Positions 56,572 to 64,000 of a DNA stretch of 64,000 bases are shown here, in pieces. The stretch is from Paracoccaceae bacterium (GTDB lineage: Bacteria; Pseudomonadota; Alphaproteobacteria; Rhodobacterales; Rhodobacteraceae): contig JAGWAS010000005.1 in the NCBI GenBank assembly GCA_021296235.1, forward strand, positions 1-64,000, in the 5' to 3' direction. The notes under the pieces were generated by a model that was not told the origin of the DNA, ran no database searches, and was given only the letters and a program-made list of their open reading frames with translations. The position numbers were made by a program, and so were the translations under genes. Numbering within the stretch: position 1 is the first letter of the stretch; each line of letters begins with the position of its first letter.

Positions 56572-57345
56572 ATGAAAGAAGTGGCAGCGGCAACCATCCA
56601 GAAGCTGATGAATGTGAGTGTGGCGACGCTTGCGACCGCGCTGTTCCGGCGGAACCTTCGGAACCAGGTGATTCAGGATGTGCGTCCGGTCAAGGCCAAG
56701 GGCCGGAACATGGTGGGGCCTGCATTCACGCTCCGGTACATTCCGGCGCGTGAGGACCGAAACCAGCTTTCCGTGTTCCGCAACCCGAAGCATCCGCAGA
56801 GGCATGCAGTCGAAACCTGTCCGCCCGGGCACGTTCTGGTCATGGACAGCCGGCAGGATGCCCGCGCCGCATCTGCCGGTGACATCCTGCTTGCGCGACT
56901 GATGATGCGCGGCTGTGCCGGTGCGGTAACCGATGGCGGGTTTCGCGATGCGATGCGGATCGGTGAGCTTGAATTGCACGCCTATCACTCCAGACCCTCA
57001 AGCCCCACGAATCTGACAATGAATGAAGCTGTCGACATCAATGTTCCGATCGGCTGTGGCGATGCGCCGGTTTTTCCTGGCGACATAATTGTTGGCGACG
57101 ACGACAGTGTCATCGTGATTCCGGCACACTTGGCGGATGAGGTGGCCGAAGAGGCGGTCAGCATGACCGCCTACGAGGAATTCGTTGCCGAACAGGTGAT
57201 GGCCGGGGAATCCATAATTGGTCTCTATCCGGCGACGGACGAGGAAAATCTGAGGAAATTTGACGAATGGAACCGCGCGAGAAAAGCGGGGAGTCCTGTA
57301 ACGGACAACCGGGCAGGTGATGGCAAGGATCTTGAAAATGAGTGA
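56572..57345 (+). CDS. RraA/HMG-aldolase-family protein
   Basis: 257 residues. The family signature runs through GCAGAVTDGGFRDAMRI, with the metal-associated Asp in TDGGFRD, and CGDAPVFPGDIIVGDDDSVIVIP. Members include RraA and class II pyruvate aldolases (HMG/CHA aldolase). In a sugar-acid operon an aldolase or lyase acting on the 2-keto-3-deoxy product is the natural inference. It overlaps the aldehyde dehydrogenase start by 8 bases. Confidence 0.9.
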   Translation: MKEVAAATIQKLMNVSVATLATALFRRNLRNQVIQDVRPVKAKGRNMVGPAFTLRYIPAREDRNQLSVFRNPKHPQRHAVETCPPGHVLVMDSRQDARAASAGDILLARLMMRGCAGAVTDGGFRDAMRIGELELHAYHSRPSSPTNLTMNEAVDINVPIGCGDAPVFPGDIIVGDDDSVIVIPAHLADEVAEEAVSMTAYEEFVAEQVMAGESIIGLYPATDEENLRKFDEWNRARKAGSPVTDNRAGDGKDLENE

Positions 57346-58864
57346 TGACGGCACACGCAAACCGCATGGCAAGCATTTCATTGCAGGGAAACTGATCAGG
57401 GGTAAGGAGACATTCAGGTCGACACCGGCACATGGGTCGGCGCATGAGTTCTCCATTGGCACTCCTGAACTTGTTGATCGCGCCTGCAAAGGCGCCGAAG
57501 AGGCATTCCGGAGTTTCGGAAGTTCGACCCGCCAGGAGAGGTCTGCGCTTCTTCATGCCATTGCCGATGAAATCGAAGCTCGGGCCGGGGCAATCACGTT
57601 GATCGGAACACAGGAAACGGGACTGCCGCAGGCAAGGCTTGAGGGAGAGCGCGGCCGCACTTCGGGTCAATTGCGGCTGTTTGCCGAACATATTCTTTCC
57701 GGCAACCACTTGGACAGCCGGCACGACGCTGCCCTTCCCGAAAGGCAACCACTTCCCCGTCCAGACCTCAAGGTGGTTCAACGGCCGATCGGGCCGGTTG
57801 CCGTGTTCGGAGCCTCGAACTTCCCATTGGCGTTTTCAACGGCCGGGGGCGACACGGCCGCCGCATTGGCGGCGGGGTGCCCCGTTGTGGTTAAGGGGCA
57901 TTCGGCGCATCCCGGAACAGGGGAGATCGTGGCCGAGGCAATTTGTGCCGCCATCGGAAAATGCGGAATGCATCCCGGTGTATTTTCCTTGATCCAGGGG
58001 GGCAGGCGGGATGTCGGAACGACGCTGGTCCGCCATTCGGCCATCAGGGCCGTTGGCTTTACCGGATCACTCGCCGGGGGAAGGGCGCTGTTTGATCTCT
58101 GTGCGGCGCGGCCAGAGCCCATCCCGTTCTTCGGCGAACTCGGAAGTGTAAACCCGGTTTTCCTTCTTCCGAATGCGGTAAGATCCAGGGGAGCGTCCAT
58201 TGCCCGGGGTTGGTCGGATTCCCTTTCCTTGGGAGCGGGGCAGTTTTGCACAAATCCAGGCCTGGTTATGGTTGATGCTGGCCCCGACGGCGATGCCTTT
58301 GTTGCCTCATCACAATCCGCACTTGCCTCAGTTGGGCCTCAGACCATGCTGACCGACGGCATAGCGGATGCATACCGTGGAGGTCGGGAGCGTCTGGTTG
58401 CCATTTCGGGTGTGCGTGAAGTTCTGAGTTCGGCCTGCGGAACACGAAGTGCAGTTCCGTTTCTCTATGAAACCACAGGCGATACATTGCTTGCGAACGA
58501 GGCGCTGTGGGAGGAGGTGTTTGGTCCACTTGGACTGATTGTCCGCACCGACGGACCGGAGCAGATGGAGGAGGTCGCATGGGCCCTTCAAGGCCAGCTG
58601 ACCGCAACCCTGCAGATGGATGAGGCTGACACTGAGCAGGGCCGGAGCCTCATGCCCATCCTGGAGAGGAAGGCGGGACGAATTCTTGTGAACGGATTTC
58701 CAACGGGTGTTGAAGTCGCGGATGCAATGGTTCACGGTGGGCCATACCCCGCTTCCACAAACTTCGGACACACCTCCGTCGGAACTTTGGCGATCCGCCG
58801 ATTTCTGCGGCCGGTCTGCTATCAAAATGTCCCCGGCGAACTCCTTCCGTTGGATCTGGCGTGA
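57338..58864 (+). CDS. Aldehyde dehydrogenase, alpha-ketoglutarate semialdehyde dehydrogenase-like
   Basis: 508 residues from ATG 57338. The cofactor-binding stretch RPIGPVAVFGASNFPLAFST, the lysine region PVVVKGHSAHPGTG, the general-base Glu in FFGELGSVNPV and the nucleophile Cys in GAGQFCTNPG are present. This pattern is that of KGSA dehydrogenases in arabinose, glucarate and hydroxyproline routes, which yield 2-oxoglutarate with NAD(P)+. Its stop overlaps the start of the aldo/keto reductase. Confidence 0.92.
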   Translation: MSDDGTRKPHGKHFIAGKLIRGKETFRSTPAHGSAHEFSIGTPELVDRACKGAEEAFRSFGSSTRQERSALLHAIADEIEARAGAITLIGTQETGLPQARLEGERGRTSGQLRLFAEHILSGNHLDSRHDAALPERQPLPRPDLKVVQRPIGPVAVFGASNFPLAFSTAGGDTAAALAAGCPVVVKGHSAHPGTGEIVAEAICAAIGKCGMHPGVFSLIQGGRRDVGTTLVRHSAIRAVGFTGSLAGGRALFDLCAARPEPIPFFGELGSVNPVFLLPNAVRSRGASIARGWSDSLSLGAGQFCTNPGLVMVDAGPDGDAFVASSQSALASVGPQTMLTDGIADAYRGGRERLVAISGVREVLSSACGTRSAVPFLYETTGDTLLANEALWEEVFGPLGLIVRTDGPEQMEEVAWALQGQLTATLQMDEADTEQGRSLMPILERKAGRILVNGFPTGVEVADAMVHGGPYPASTNFGHTSVGTLAIRRFLRPVCYQNVPGELLPLDLA

Positions 58865-59865
58865 TGCGGCGGCGGTTGGGTCGCGACGGCCCTGAGATAT
58901 TCCCGCTCGGTGTCGGAACAATGTCGTTTTCGCCGGTTTACGGCGAGGTATCGGAGGAACAGTGCCATGCAGTTCTTGACGCGGCGCTGGATCTTGAAAT
59001 CGATCACATCGACACTGCAAACATCTATGGGATGGGGTTGTCGGAGGAGGTAATCGGTCGTTTTCTTGAACGCTATCGCACCAAGGGAGGAATTCCGTTC
59101 CGCATTGCCACCAAGGCCGGGAACTGCCGGGGACGCGGGAGCGGAAATTCTCCCTTCGACAACAGCCCCGAACACCTTGAAGCCGAACTTGACCGGAGCC
59201 TGATCCGCCTCGGAATCGAAAGGGTGTGTCTTTTCTATGTGCACCGGCGTGATCCGCGCTTTGAGATCGAAGAGGTTACGGACACGCTGGCGAATTTGGT
59301 CAAAAAAGGCAAAATCGAACATATCGGGTTTTCGGAGATCGCACCCTCATCGCTGCGGCGCGCTGCTGCGATAAACCATGTCGCTGCCGTTCAATCGGAA
59401 TACTCGCTGCAGACGCGCCTTCCGGAATTGGGGCTGGTTCAGGCCTGTGAACAGCTTGGAACCGCATTGGTTGCATTCTCACCTGTGGGACGGGGATTGC
59501 TGACCGACGATCCGCCGAATCCCGATCGGGTGGCCCAATCTTCATTTCTCAGTGTCAATCCGCGCTTTGTCGGCAGGAATCTGCCCCGCAACCTAAAGGC
59601 AAGTGAGCCGCTGAGGGAGATTGCCCGCAAGATCGACCGTCCGGCCGCCGCCGTTGCAATTGCGTGGTTGCTTGCACGGAGCCCGGTCGTGGTGCCAATT
59701 CCCGGAACGCGCAGTGCAGACCATCTGCGCGAACTCGCTGCCGGATGTGTGCTTGAGCTTTCGAACGAATTGCTTGAGCAAATTGAATCGCTGATGCCGC
59801 CGGGATGGGCTCATGGGCCACGCTATTCTGAGTCGCAGTCGGTCGGCCCGGAGCAATACTGCTGA
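58861..59865 (+). CDS. Aldo/keto reductase
   Basis: 334 residues. The catalytic tetrad is visible: Asp and Tyr in DHIDTANIYGMG, Lys in IATKAGN and His in CLFYVHRRDP. C-terminal AFSPVGRGLL and PIPGTRSADHLRE follow the common AKR pattern. It starts at GTG 58861 or ATG 58864, overlapping the previous stop. In this operon it might oxidise the sugar or reduce a cleavage aldehyde such as glycolaldehyde. Confidence 0.92.
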   Translation: MMRRRLGRDGPEIFPLGVGTMSFSPVYGEVSEEQCHAVLDAALDLEIDHIDTANIYGMGLSEEVIGRFLERYRTKGGIPFRIATKAGNCRGRGSGNSPFDNSPEHLEAELDRSLIRLGIERVCLFYVHRRDPRFEIEEVTDTLANLVKKGKIEHIGFSEIAPSSLRRAAAINHVAAVQSEYSLQTRLPELGLVQACEQLGTALVAFSPVGRGLLTDDPPNPDRVAQSSFLSVNPRFVGRNLPRNLKASEPLREIARKIDRPAAAVAIAWLLARSPVVVPIPGTRSADHLRELAAGCVLELSNELLEQIESLMPPGWAHGPRYSESQSVGPEQYC

Positions 59866-60016
59866 AAGTGCGGCTTGCCGGAACATTCGTTCCGGAACCT
59901 TCGGTTGATGATCGGTAAGGGGGATGCCCGCGAGAATCCGACATTCCTCTTGGTTGACTTCGAAACCGATGGGTTCTGCGAAAATGCTCCGTTTCCCAAA
60001 AATTGAAAATTGACCG

Positions 60017-60391
60017 ATGTGCTTTGGCATGAAAGTCAATGCGAAAGATAAGGCGACCGGTCGATTCAAAAGCCGCGTCAATGGAGCTTTGGTTGAGGCG
60101 GTGGCGAAGGCAAAAAGAGACAGGAATCTGACCCAATCCCAAATTGCCGATCAAATGGGGATCGAAGAGTCTACGCTGTCGCGCATCTTGAATGGTCAGA
60201 GGAATCTCACGCTGAAGACAATTGGTGATGCCTGCTGGGTTCTCGGGATGTGTCCAGACATTATTTTCACAGAAGCTCAGCAGGAATGCCTGGACAGGGC
60301 AGACCACCCTGCAGTGCGAACAGACATGAGAAGGCAAACCGATGAACCGCCGCGCTCCACTGAATGCAATTTTCCCAATGGACTTCATTGA
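60017..60391 (+). CDS. XRE-family helix-turn-helix protein
   Basis: 124 residues with a central Cro/CI-type HTH (about residues 33-90: RNLTQSQIADQMGIEESTLS, then ILNGQRNLTLKTIGDAC). The N-terminus KATGRFKSRVNGALVEAVAKA precedes the HTH. This layout is seen in antitoxin-like or prophage-type regulators. The tail beyond residue 95 is low in structure. ATG 60029 is an alternative start. No toxin partner is seen. Confidence 0.82.
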   Translation: MCFGMKVNAKDKATGRFKSRVNGALVEAVAKAKRDRNLTQSQIADQMGIEESTLSRILNGQRNLTLKTIGDACWVLGMCPDIIFTEAQQECLDRADHPAVRTDMRRQTDEPPRSTECNFPNGLH

Positions 60392-60610
60392 ATCGACTAC
60401 TGACTGCAGAGATTCCGCCGCGCTGCAGAAAATCCGGTTCGCCGTCCGCGAAAGCAGCATCCAGGTCAAATCCGGACCTCCTTTCATGCAGAAGCCTGCG
60501 GATGATTCCTCGTGTCTGTGGCCGGGTTCATGTTGCCATGGAAATGTGATAGCTTCATTTGCCGGCGCCTGATCGAACGCAGGGAACGCCAAGGCAAGTT
60601 TGGGGATGGC

Positions 60611-61162
60611 ATGAGTACAGAAAAAGAACCTCTTATCATCAAGCGATATGCCAGCCGCCGATTGTACAATCCGGAAACTAGCGAATACGTTACACTTCAG
60701 GAAATCGCTGAGTTCATCAGGGCGGGCAAAGACGTCCGCATTATTGACCGCAAGACGGGCGACGACCTGACACGGCAGTATCTTGTTCAGATCATCGCCG
60801 ACCACGAGTCCAAGGGCGAGGAAGTGTTGCCGCTTGATGTTTTGATGGAGGTTGTCAGGACATACAACAACGAGGGCGGCGAAGTGGTTCCACGGTTCTT
60901 GGACATGTCTTTCCGGATGCTGAAGGAGAACCAATCCCAGATCGTGGAGAACATGCGGGCAATGTCGGATCCAATGTTTGCGTTCCGTGGGTTCGAACGT
61001 CAGCAAAAGGATGCAATTGCCTCGTTCATGGAGTTTTGGACGAAGGGTGGAAATGGCCAAATGCGGGATGAAGCGCCAAAGGAGGCCACAGGAGACGACT
61101 CAGAACTTGATCGGATCAAGAAACAGCTTGCGGAACTTCAGTCCAAAGTGTCCAATCTCTAG
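60611..61162 (+). CDS. phaR: Polyhydroxyalkanoate synthesis repressor PhaR
   Basis: 183 residues from ATG 60611. The N-terminal DNA-binding domain has the hallmark IIKRYASRRLYNPETSEYVT and VRIIDRKTGDDLTR; the PHB-binding accumulation-regulator domain follows (LPLDVLMEVVRTYN), and a coiled coil ends the protein. PhaR represses phasin and its own gene and senses granules. It normally lies close to phaC/phaP; here about 9 kb of unrelated genes intervene. Confidence 0.95.
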   Translation: MSTEKEPLIIKRYASRRLYNPETSEYVTLQEIAEFIRAGKDVRIIDRKTGDDLTRQYLVQIIADHESKGEEVLPLDVLMEVVRTYNNEGGEVVPRFLDMSFRMLKENQSQIVENMRAMSDPMFAFRGFERQQKDAIASFMEFWTKGGNGQMRDEAPKEATGDDSELDRIKKQLAELQSKVSNL

Positions 61163-61187
61163 GTGGCAACGGTTAGGTCGGTGAATC

Positions 61188-61994
61188 ATGTCAACTCCCA
61201 AGAAAAGGTTTTCGGAACTTATCCTTGATGACATCGCCCTGCAGTTGCACGACGCAGTCAAGAACAGGAACTCAATAGATCCACCCAGCGAAACCCATGG
61301 TATTGACTATGCGGCGGCGGTCGAAGTGCGGCGCAGAATGGCCAACCTGCTGGGGCGCTACGCCGGCTTGCCATCCGGCTTCAAACTTGCATTCACGTCT
61401 CCGGCCACGCAACAGGTGCTTGGAATTGATGCGCCGGAATTCGGCTACCTGTTTTCGGCATTTCAGATAGCGCACGGAACTCCGGTCGATGTTGGTTCCC
61501 TGTGTGAACCCTATGCCGAGCCGGAATTGGCATTTGTGATGGCCAAGGATTTGGAGGGGCCGGGCGTTGTGGTGGATGACGTTCTGGATGCAGTGAAATG
61601 CATCCGGCCTGCCATTGAAATTGTTGATTCCCGGATCGGACTGCTCAAGGCCAAAACGGTGGATATGGTGGCCGACAATGTTCTCTTCGGACGCTTGGTT
61701 CTCGGAGACGGTGAATTCAGCCCTGACGAGGTCGATCTGGAAAACACCCCGGTCAAGATCATGGTTGACGGTGAGTCGGAGGAAAGCGTGACCGGAAAGG
61801 TCATGGGAAATCCGGCCGCTGCGGTCGCCTGGCTGGCAAACAGGTTGGCGGAGACCAATGGACGAGAAGGCGCAATCTCTCGCGGCGACATAATAATGTC
61901 AGGCTCGTGCACCAGATATTTCCCGGTCGGGAAGGGAAGTTCGGCTGTGGCCGATTTTGGACCTCTCGGTGAACTGCGAGTTGATTTCGTGTAG
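61188..61994 (+). CDS. 2-keto-4-pentenoate hydratase / FAH-family protein
   Basis: 268 residues of the MhpD/FAA-hydrolase-like family: YAGLPSGFKLAFTSP, the metal ligands in EPYAEPELAFVMAKDL (Glu-x-Glu type), AIEIVDSRI and the C-terminal GDIIMSGSCTRYFPV. Members hydrate 2-oxo-4-pentenoates, decarboxylate related acids or dehydrate keto-deoxy acids. It follows phaR by 25 bases. A link to the sugar-acid operon upstream is possible but not shown. Confidence 0.88.
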   Translation: MSTPKKRFSELILDDIALQLHDAVKNRNSIDPPSETHGIDYAAAVEVRRRMANLLGRYAGLPSGFKLAFTSPATQQVLGIDAPEFGYLFSAFQIAHGTPVDVGSLCEPYAEPELAFVMAKDLEGPGVVVDDVLDAVKCIRPAIEIVDSRIGLLKAKTVDMVADNVLFGRLVLGDGEFSPDEVDLENTPVKIMVDGESEESVTGKVMGNPAAAVAWLANRLAETNGREGAISRGDIIMSGSCTRYFPVGKGSSAVADFGPLGELRVDFV

Positions 61995-62003
61995 TTGACA
62001 GCG

Positions 62004-62019
62004 GTTGCTGCGCAGCAAC
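62004..62019. terminator. Palindrome between convergent genes
   Basis: GTTGCTGCGCAGCAAC is a perfect 16-base palindrome at the junction of two convergent stops. It could form a short hairpin on either transcript. There is no T-run, so intrinsic terminator activity is only a possibility. Confidence 0.35.
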
Positions 62020-62726
62020 TACAGCTTCGTTGCCATCCCCCGACTTCCTTTCCGAGCGCTCCAGTAGAAACCGGCGATCACGCGGGCAAATTCGTCGGCT
62101 TGGATATCCAGCCCCAATGTGGATCGTGCCTCGTCGAGCCTGCCCGCCGGTACAACACCCACCCCCCTTTTTTCAATCAGCCCCTCAATGAATGAATGAC
62201 CGAATTCGGGATGGGCCTGAACCGATATTGCCCGATCGCCGTACGACAGCATTGCGTTTCGGCAGAAGGGCGACGATCCGGTAACCTCAGCTTCCTGTGG
62301 TGCCTCGGTTACCTGATCCTGGTGCCAGGCATTCAGGTTAATTTCCTTGCCCTCGAACTCGTAGGTTTGCCTTCCGATGCCCCATCCGCCGTCGTGTTTC
62401 TCGACCTTTCCGCCCAGCGCACTCGCCAAAACTTGGTGGCCGAAGCAAACGCCGACCACGGGAATACGGTCCGCGTAACAGTTTCGCAGGAATTCCTCGA
62501 GCATTCTGATCCACGGGCTGTCCTCGTAGACCGAGTGTTTTGAGCCGGTAACGAGCCAACCATCGGAATCGCCGGTTGTTTCGGGAAACTGGCCGTCAAC
62601 GACGTTCCAAGTCCGGAACGAAAATCCATTTCCCGCCAACAACTCTTGGAACATGTCGGAGTACTGGCCATGCCGCTCGACCAGGTCGGGCGGGGAATGA
62701 CCTGTCTGCAGAATTCCAATCTCCAT
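62019..62726 (-). CDS. Type 1 glutamine amidotransferase (GMP-synthase-like domain)
   Basis: 235 residues of the class I glutaminase fold. The nucleophile Cys lies in VVGVCFGHQVLA, and the His/Glu pair in VQAHPEFGHSF; WLVTGSKHSVYED is the typical first loop. Stand-alone members hydrolyse glutamyl bonds, for example in polyamine breakdown. No partner synthetase is adjacent. Confidence 0.92.
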   Translation of the reverse strand: MEIGILQTGHSPPDLVERHGQYSDMFQELLAGNGFSFRTWNVVDGQFPETTGDSDGWLVTGSKHSVYEDSPWIRMLEEFLRNCYADRIPVVGVCFGHQVLASALGGKVEKHDGGWGIGRQTYEFEGKEINLNAWHQDQVTEAPQEAEVTGSSPFCRNAMLSYGDRAISVQAHPEFGHSFIEGLIEKRGVGVVPAGRLDEARSTLGLDIQADEFARVIAGFYWSARKGSRGMATKL

Positions 62727-62832
62727 GCAATCAATCCGTTCAGGCGCGGGTTCCGGACGCTACTTCAGCTGCGGGCGTTTCGGCAAGCTCCAAATCCACA
62801 TCCCGGGATTTCTGTGTCGGTCGCAAACGGAT

Positions 62833-63588
62833 TCAGCAATCCGGGACCGAAGGTGCTTCGGGCAATCGCAAATAGTGTTCCTTCGGGATCCGGATAAGGC
62901 CGCGAAACGGAAGAACCTCAAGGTCCGCGGCTTCAGCCAGTTCGATTGCGGCGCTGACAGAGTCGAACAATTGCTCGACCAGTTGGCATTGAGCGGTGAT
63001 CAAGGGCAATCCCGGGGTATGGCGGGTTCTGCCGATGACTCGCAGCTTCGGGGCACAGCAGCAGTACTGGCGAATCAATCGCCAGGAATGCGCATCAACT
63101 GCTGCAATTTCCGCAATCCCGTTGGCAACTGCGGCGGCTGAATTCTCATGGCTGCCGGTTTTCCGGAATCCACCGTAGGCGATGCCGCGCTGTTTTGCAT
63201 CGGCCATTGGCGCTGCCCATCCCGACTGCGAGGTTTCTTCATTGTAGCCAAGAACGGCTCCATCGAATTCCTCAACTCGAATTCGGCTGTCATCAACCGA
63301 GGCGAGCAATACACTGCAATAGTGGCCGCTCGGGCAACCGCCAAGCTTGATGTCAGGCGTGCCAATGATCCGAACCCGGTCGGCAAGTTGGGTCCGAAAC
63401 GGAAGGCTGCAGGTTTGCGAGAGCAACAGGTCGCTGCGAAACCAGGCCGCACTGATATCGGAGGAGCGGTCAAGGGCAGCAGGTGACACTATTTCGCGCT
63501 CTGCAAGCTGCGTTCTTATCAATTGCCAGAATCTGTCTGTGGCCGGTATCGTCTCCGGCCTCTCGTACATCTGCAGGCTTGCGATCAC
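62833..63588 (-). CDS. PhnD-like substrate-binding-fold protein, probably cytoplasmic
   Basis: 251 residues with the SBP fold of phosphate/phosphonate-binding proteins (SDLLLSQTCSLPFRTQLADR, GIAYGGFRKTGSHENS, AAVDAHSWRLI). No signal peptide is visible, and no phnC/E genes are next to it, so it is unlikely to be an ordinary importer component. Its ATG overlaps the stop of the upstream TerB-like gene by 4 bases, indicating coupled translation. Confidence 0.78.
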   Translation of the reverse strand: MIASLQMYERPETIPATDRFWQLIRTQLAEREIVSPAALDRSSDISAAWFRSDLLLSQTCSLPFRTQLADRVRIIGTPDIKLGGCPSGHYCSVLLASVDDSRIRVEEFDGAVLGYNEETSQSGWAAPMADAKQRGIAYGGFRKTGSHENSAAAVANGIAEIAAVDAHSWRLIRQYCCCAPKLRVIGRTRHTPGLPLITAQCQLVEQLFDSVSAAIELAEAADLEVLPFRGLIRIPKEHYLRLPEAPSVPDC

Positions 63589-64000
63589 CTCATTCGGGCG
63601 ATGACCCTCTGGCGTGCACGCACACTGTCGCGATCATTGACGCCGAGCAGCTTTGCGGCCAACCGCAGATAACCGTCCTCCGTGTAGTCCCTTCTTTCGT
63701 CGGCCATCGCGACTTCCCAAAGGGCCTCAACCAAACCCACGCGCTCCTCAAAGGGCACGGTGTTCTTCAGTGCCTTTGTGAAACTTACATTGTCGGCAAC
63801 TTCGGATTCCAGCTGTTCCGCCTCTTGCCTCAATTCGGAAGCTTCTGCGGGCGGCAATTGAAACCTTGTTGACAGGATCATGTCCGTGCGCTCCTGCTCC
63901 TCCTCCGAATAGTCCTCATCCGCTCTGCCTACCCGGACCAACAGTACGGCCAGGGCGAGCCTGGAATCGGCTTCGGGCAGCGGCTCAGGTTGCTGAGCAA
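63585..64000 (-). CDS. TerB-family protein, truncated by the window edge
   Basis: The last roughly 138 residues of a TerB-like (DUF533-type) helical protein: LALAVLLVRVGRADEDYSEE, VGLVEALWEVAMADERRDYT and RLAAKLLGVNDRDSVRARQR, with the acidic DxDY-type repeats of tellurite-resistance protein B-like domains. The N-terminus lies beyond position 64000. Function in most bacteria is unknown. Confidence 0.82.
   Translation of the reverse strand, partial: AQQPEPLPEADSRLALAVLLVRVGRADEDYSEEEQERTDMILSTRFQLPPAEASELRQEAEQLESEVADNVSFTKALKNTVPFEERVGLVEALWEVAMADERRDYTEDGYLRLAAKLLGVNDRDSVRARQRVIARMR

Noticed and set aside
59555-61060. A 501-codon open minus-strand frame across the aldo/keto reductase end, the XRE gene and phaR
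   Set aside because: It is antisense to three recognisable genes, lacks any domain signature and has no ribosome site; most likely a chance open frame.
1-64000. tRNA genes, rRNA, CRISPR repeats, insertion sequences or integrase genes
   Set aside because: Gaps were read for cloverleaf T-arms, regular repeats and transposase motifs; nothing convincing was found, although a covariance-model scan was not possible.

Overview
The window looks like a chromosomal segment of an alphaproteobacterium, most likely Rhodobacterales-like. The basis is the gene order miaB-phoH-ybeY-corC-lnt-metK-trmB, the minus-strand block cmk-rpsA-ihfB-lapA-trpF-trpB, the divergent phaZ/phaC pair with a nearby phaR, and the abundance of ABC importers and small-molecule catabolic genes. 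No rRNA, tRNA, CRISPR array, integrase or intact insertion sequence was seen.

Layout. 1-1762: the tail of a HAD hydrolase and a convergent MFS exporter. 1916-10289: a housekeeping run (miaB, a frame-disrupted phoH, ybeY, corC, lnt, metK, trmB, an M48 lipoprotein protease). 10290-11719: no recognisable gene. 11720-13054: aroA, away from its usual partner cmk. 13312-18671: a decaying sugar-uptake locus, with a wrecked MalG-type permease, a SorC regulator, a truncated FGGY kinase and an intact ribose/fructose-type (CUT2) importer. 19266-36605: a large catabolic locus. Its eleven-gene minus-strand array holds an ABC importer (ATPase, binding protein, two permeases), a SnoaL-like protein, a HisD/HpsN-like dehydrogenase, an SDR, a LacI regulator, a tandem SnoaL protein, a bicupin and a short MetE-like protein. 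It is flanked by a Rieske oxygenase, another tandem SnoaL protein, an MttB-family methyltransferase and a Gfo/Idh/MocA dehydrogenase. 36779-40786: an acyl-CoA dehydrogenase / NDP-forming CoA ligase / CaiD-like hydratase operon. 41389-46566: trpB, trpF, lapA, ihfB, rpsA, cmk. 46672-51720: an SLC13 permease and the PHA genes phaZ/phaC. 51806-59865: an orphan YejA-type binding protein, an orphan vsr and a four-gene sugar-acid operon. 60017-64000: an HTH regulator, phaR, an FAH-type hydratase, a class I glutamine amidotransferase, a PhnD-like protein and a TerB-like protein cut by the window edge.

Two things stand out. First, the 19.3-36.6 kb locus combines enzyme types (Rieske oxygenase, bicupin, free-standing MetE-like domain, MttB-like methyltransferase, HpsN-like dehydrogenase, five NTF2-like domains in three proteins) that match no pathway I can name. 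It is the best candidate for an undescribed catabolic system, possibly for a methylated or quaternary-amine compound. A candidate LacI operator lies in its divergent promoter region. Second, several long gaps hold decayed genes that can still be read by eye: a MalG-type permease, an FGGY kinase and a serine acetyltransferase (CysE). Together with the frameshifted phoH, they suggest a genome undergoing gene loss, or in the phoH case possibly an assembly error.
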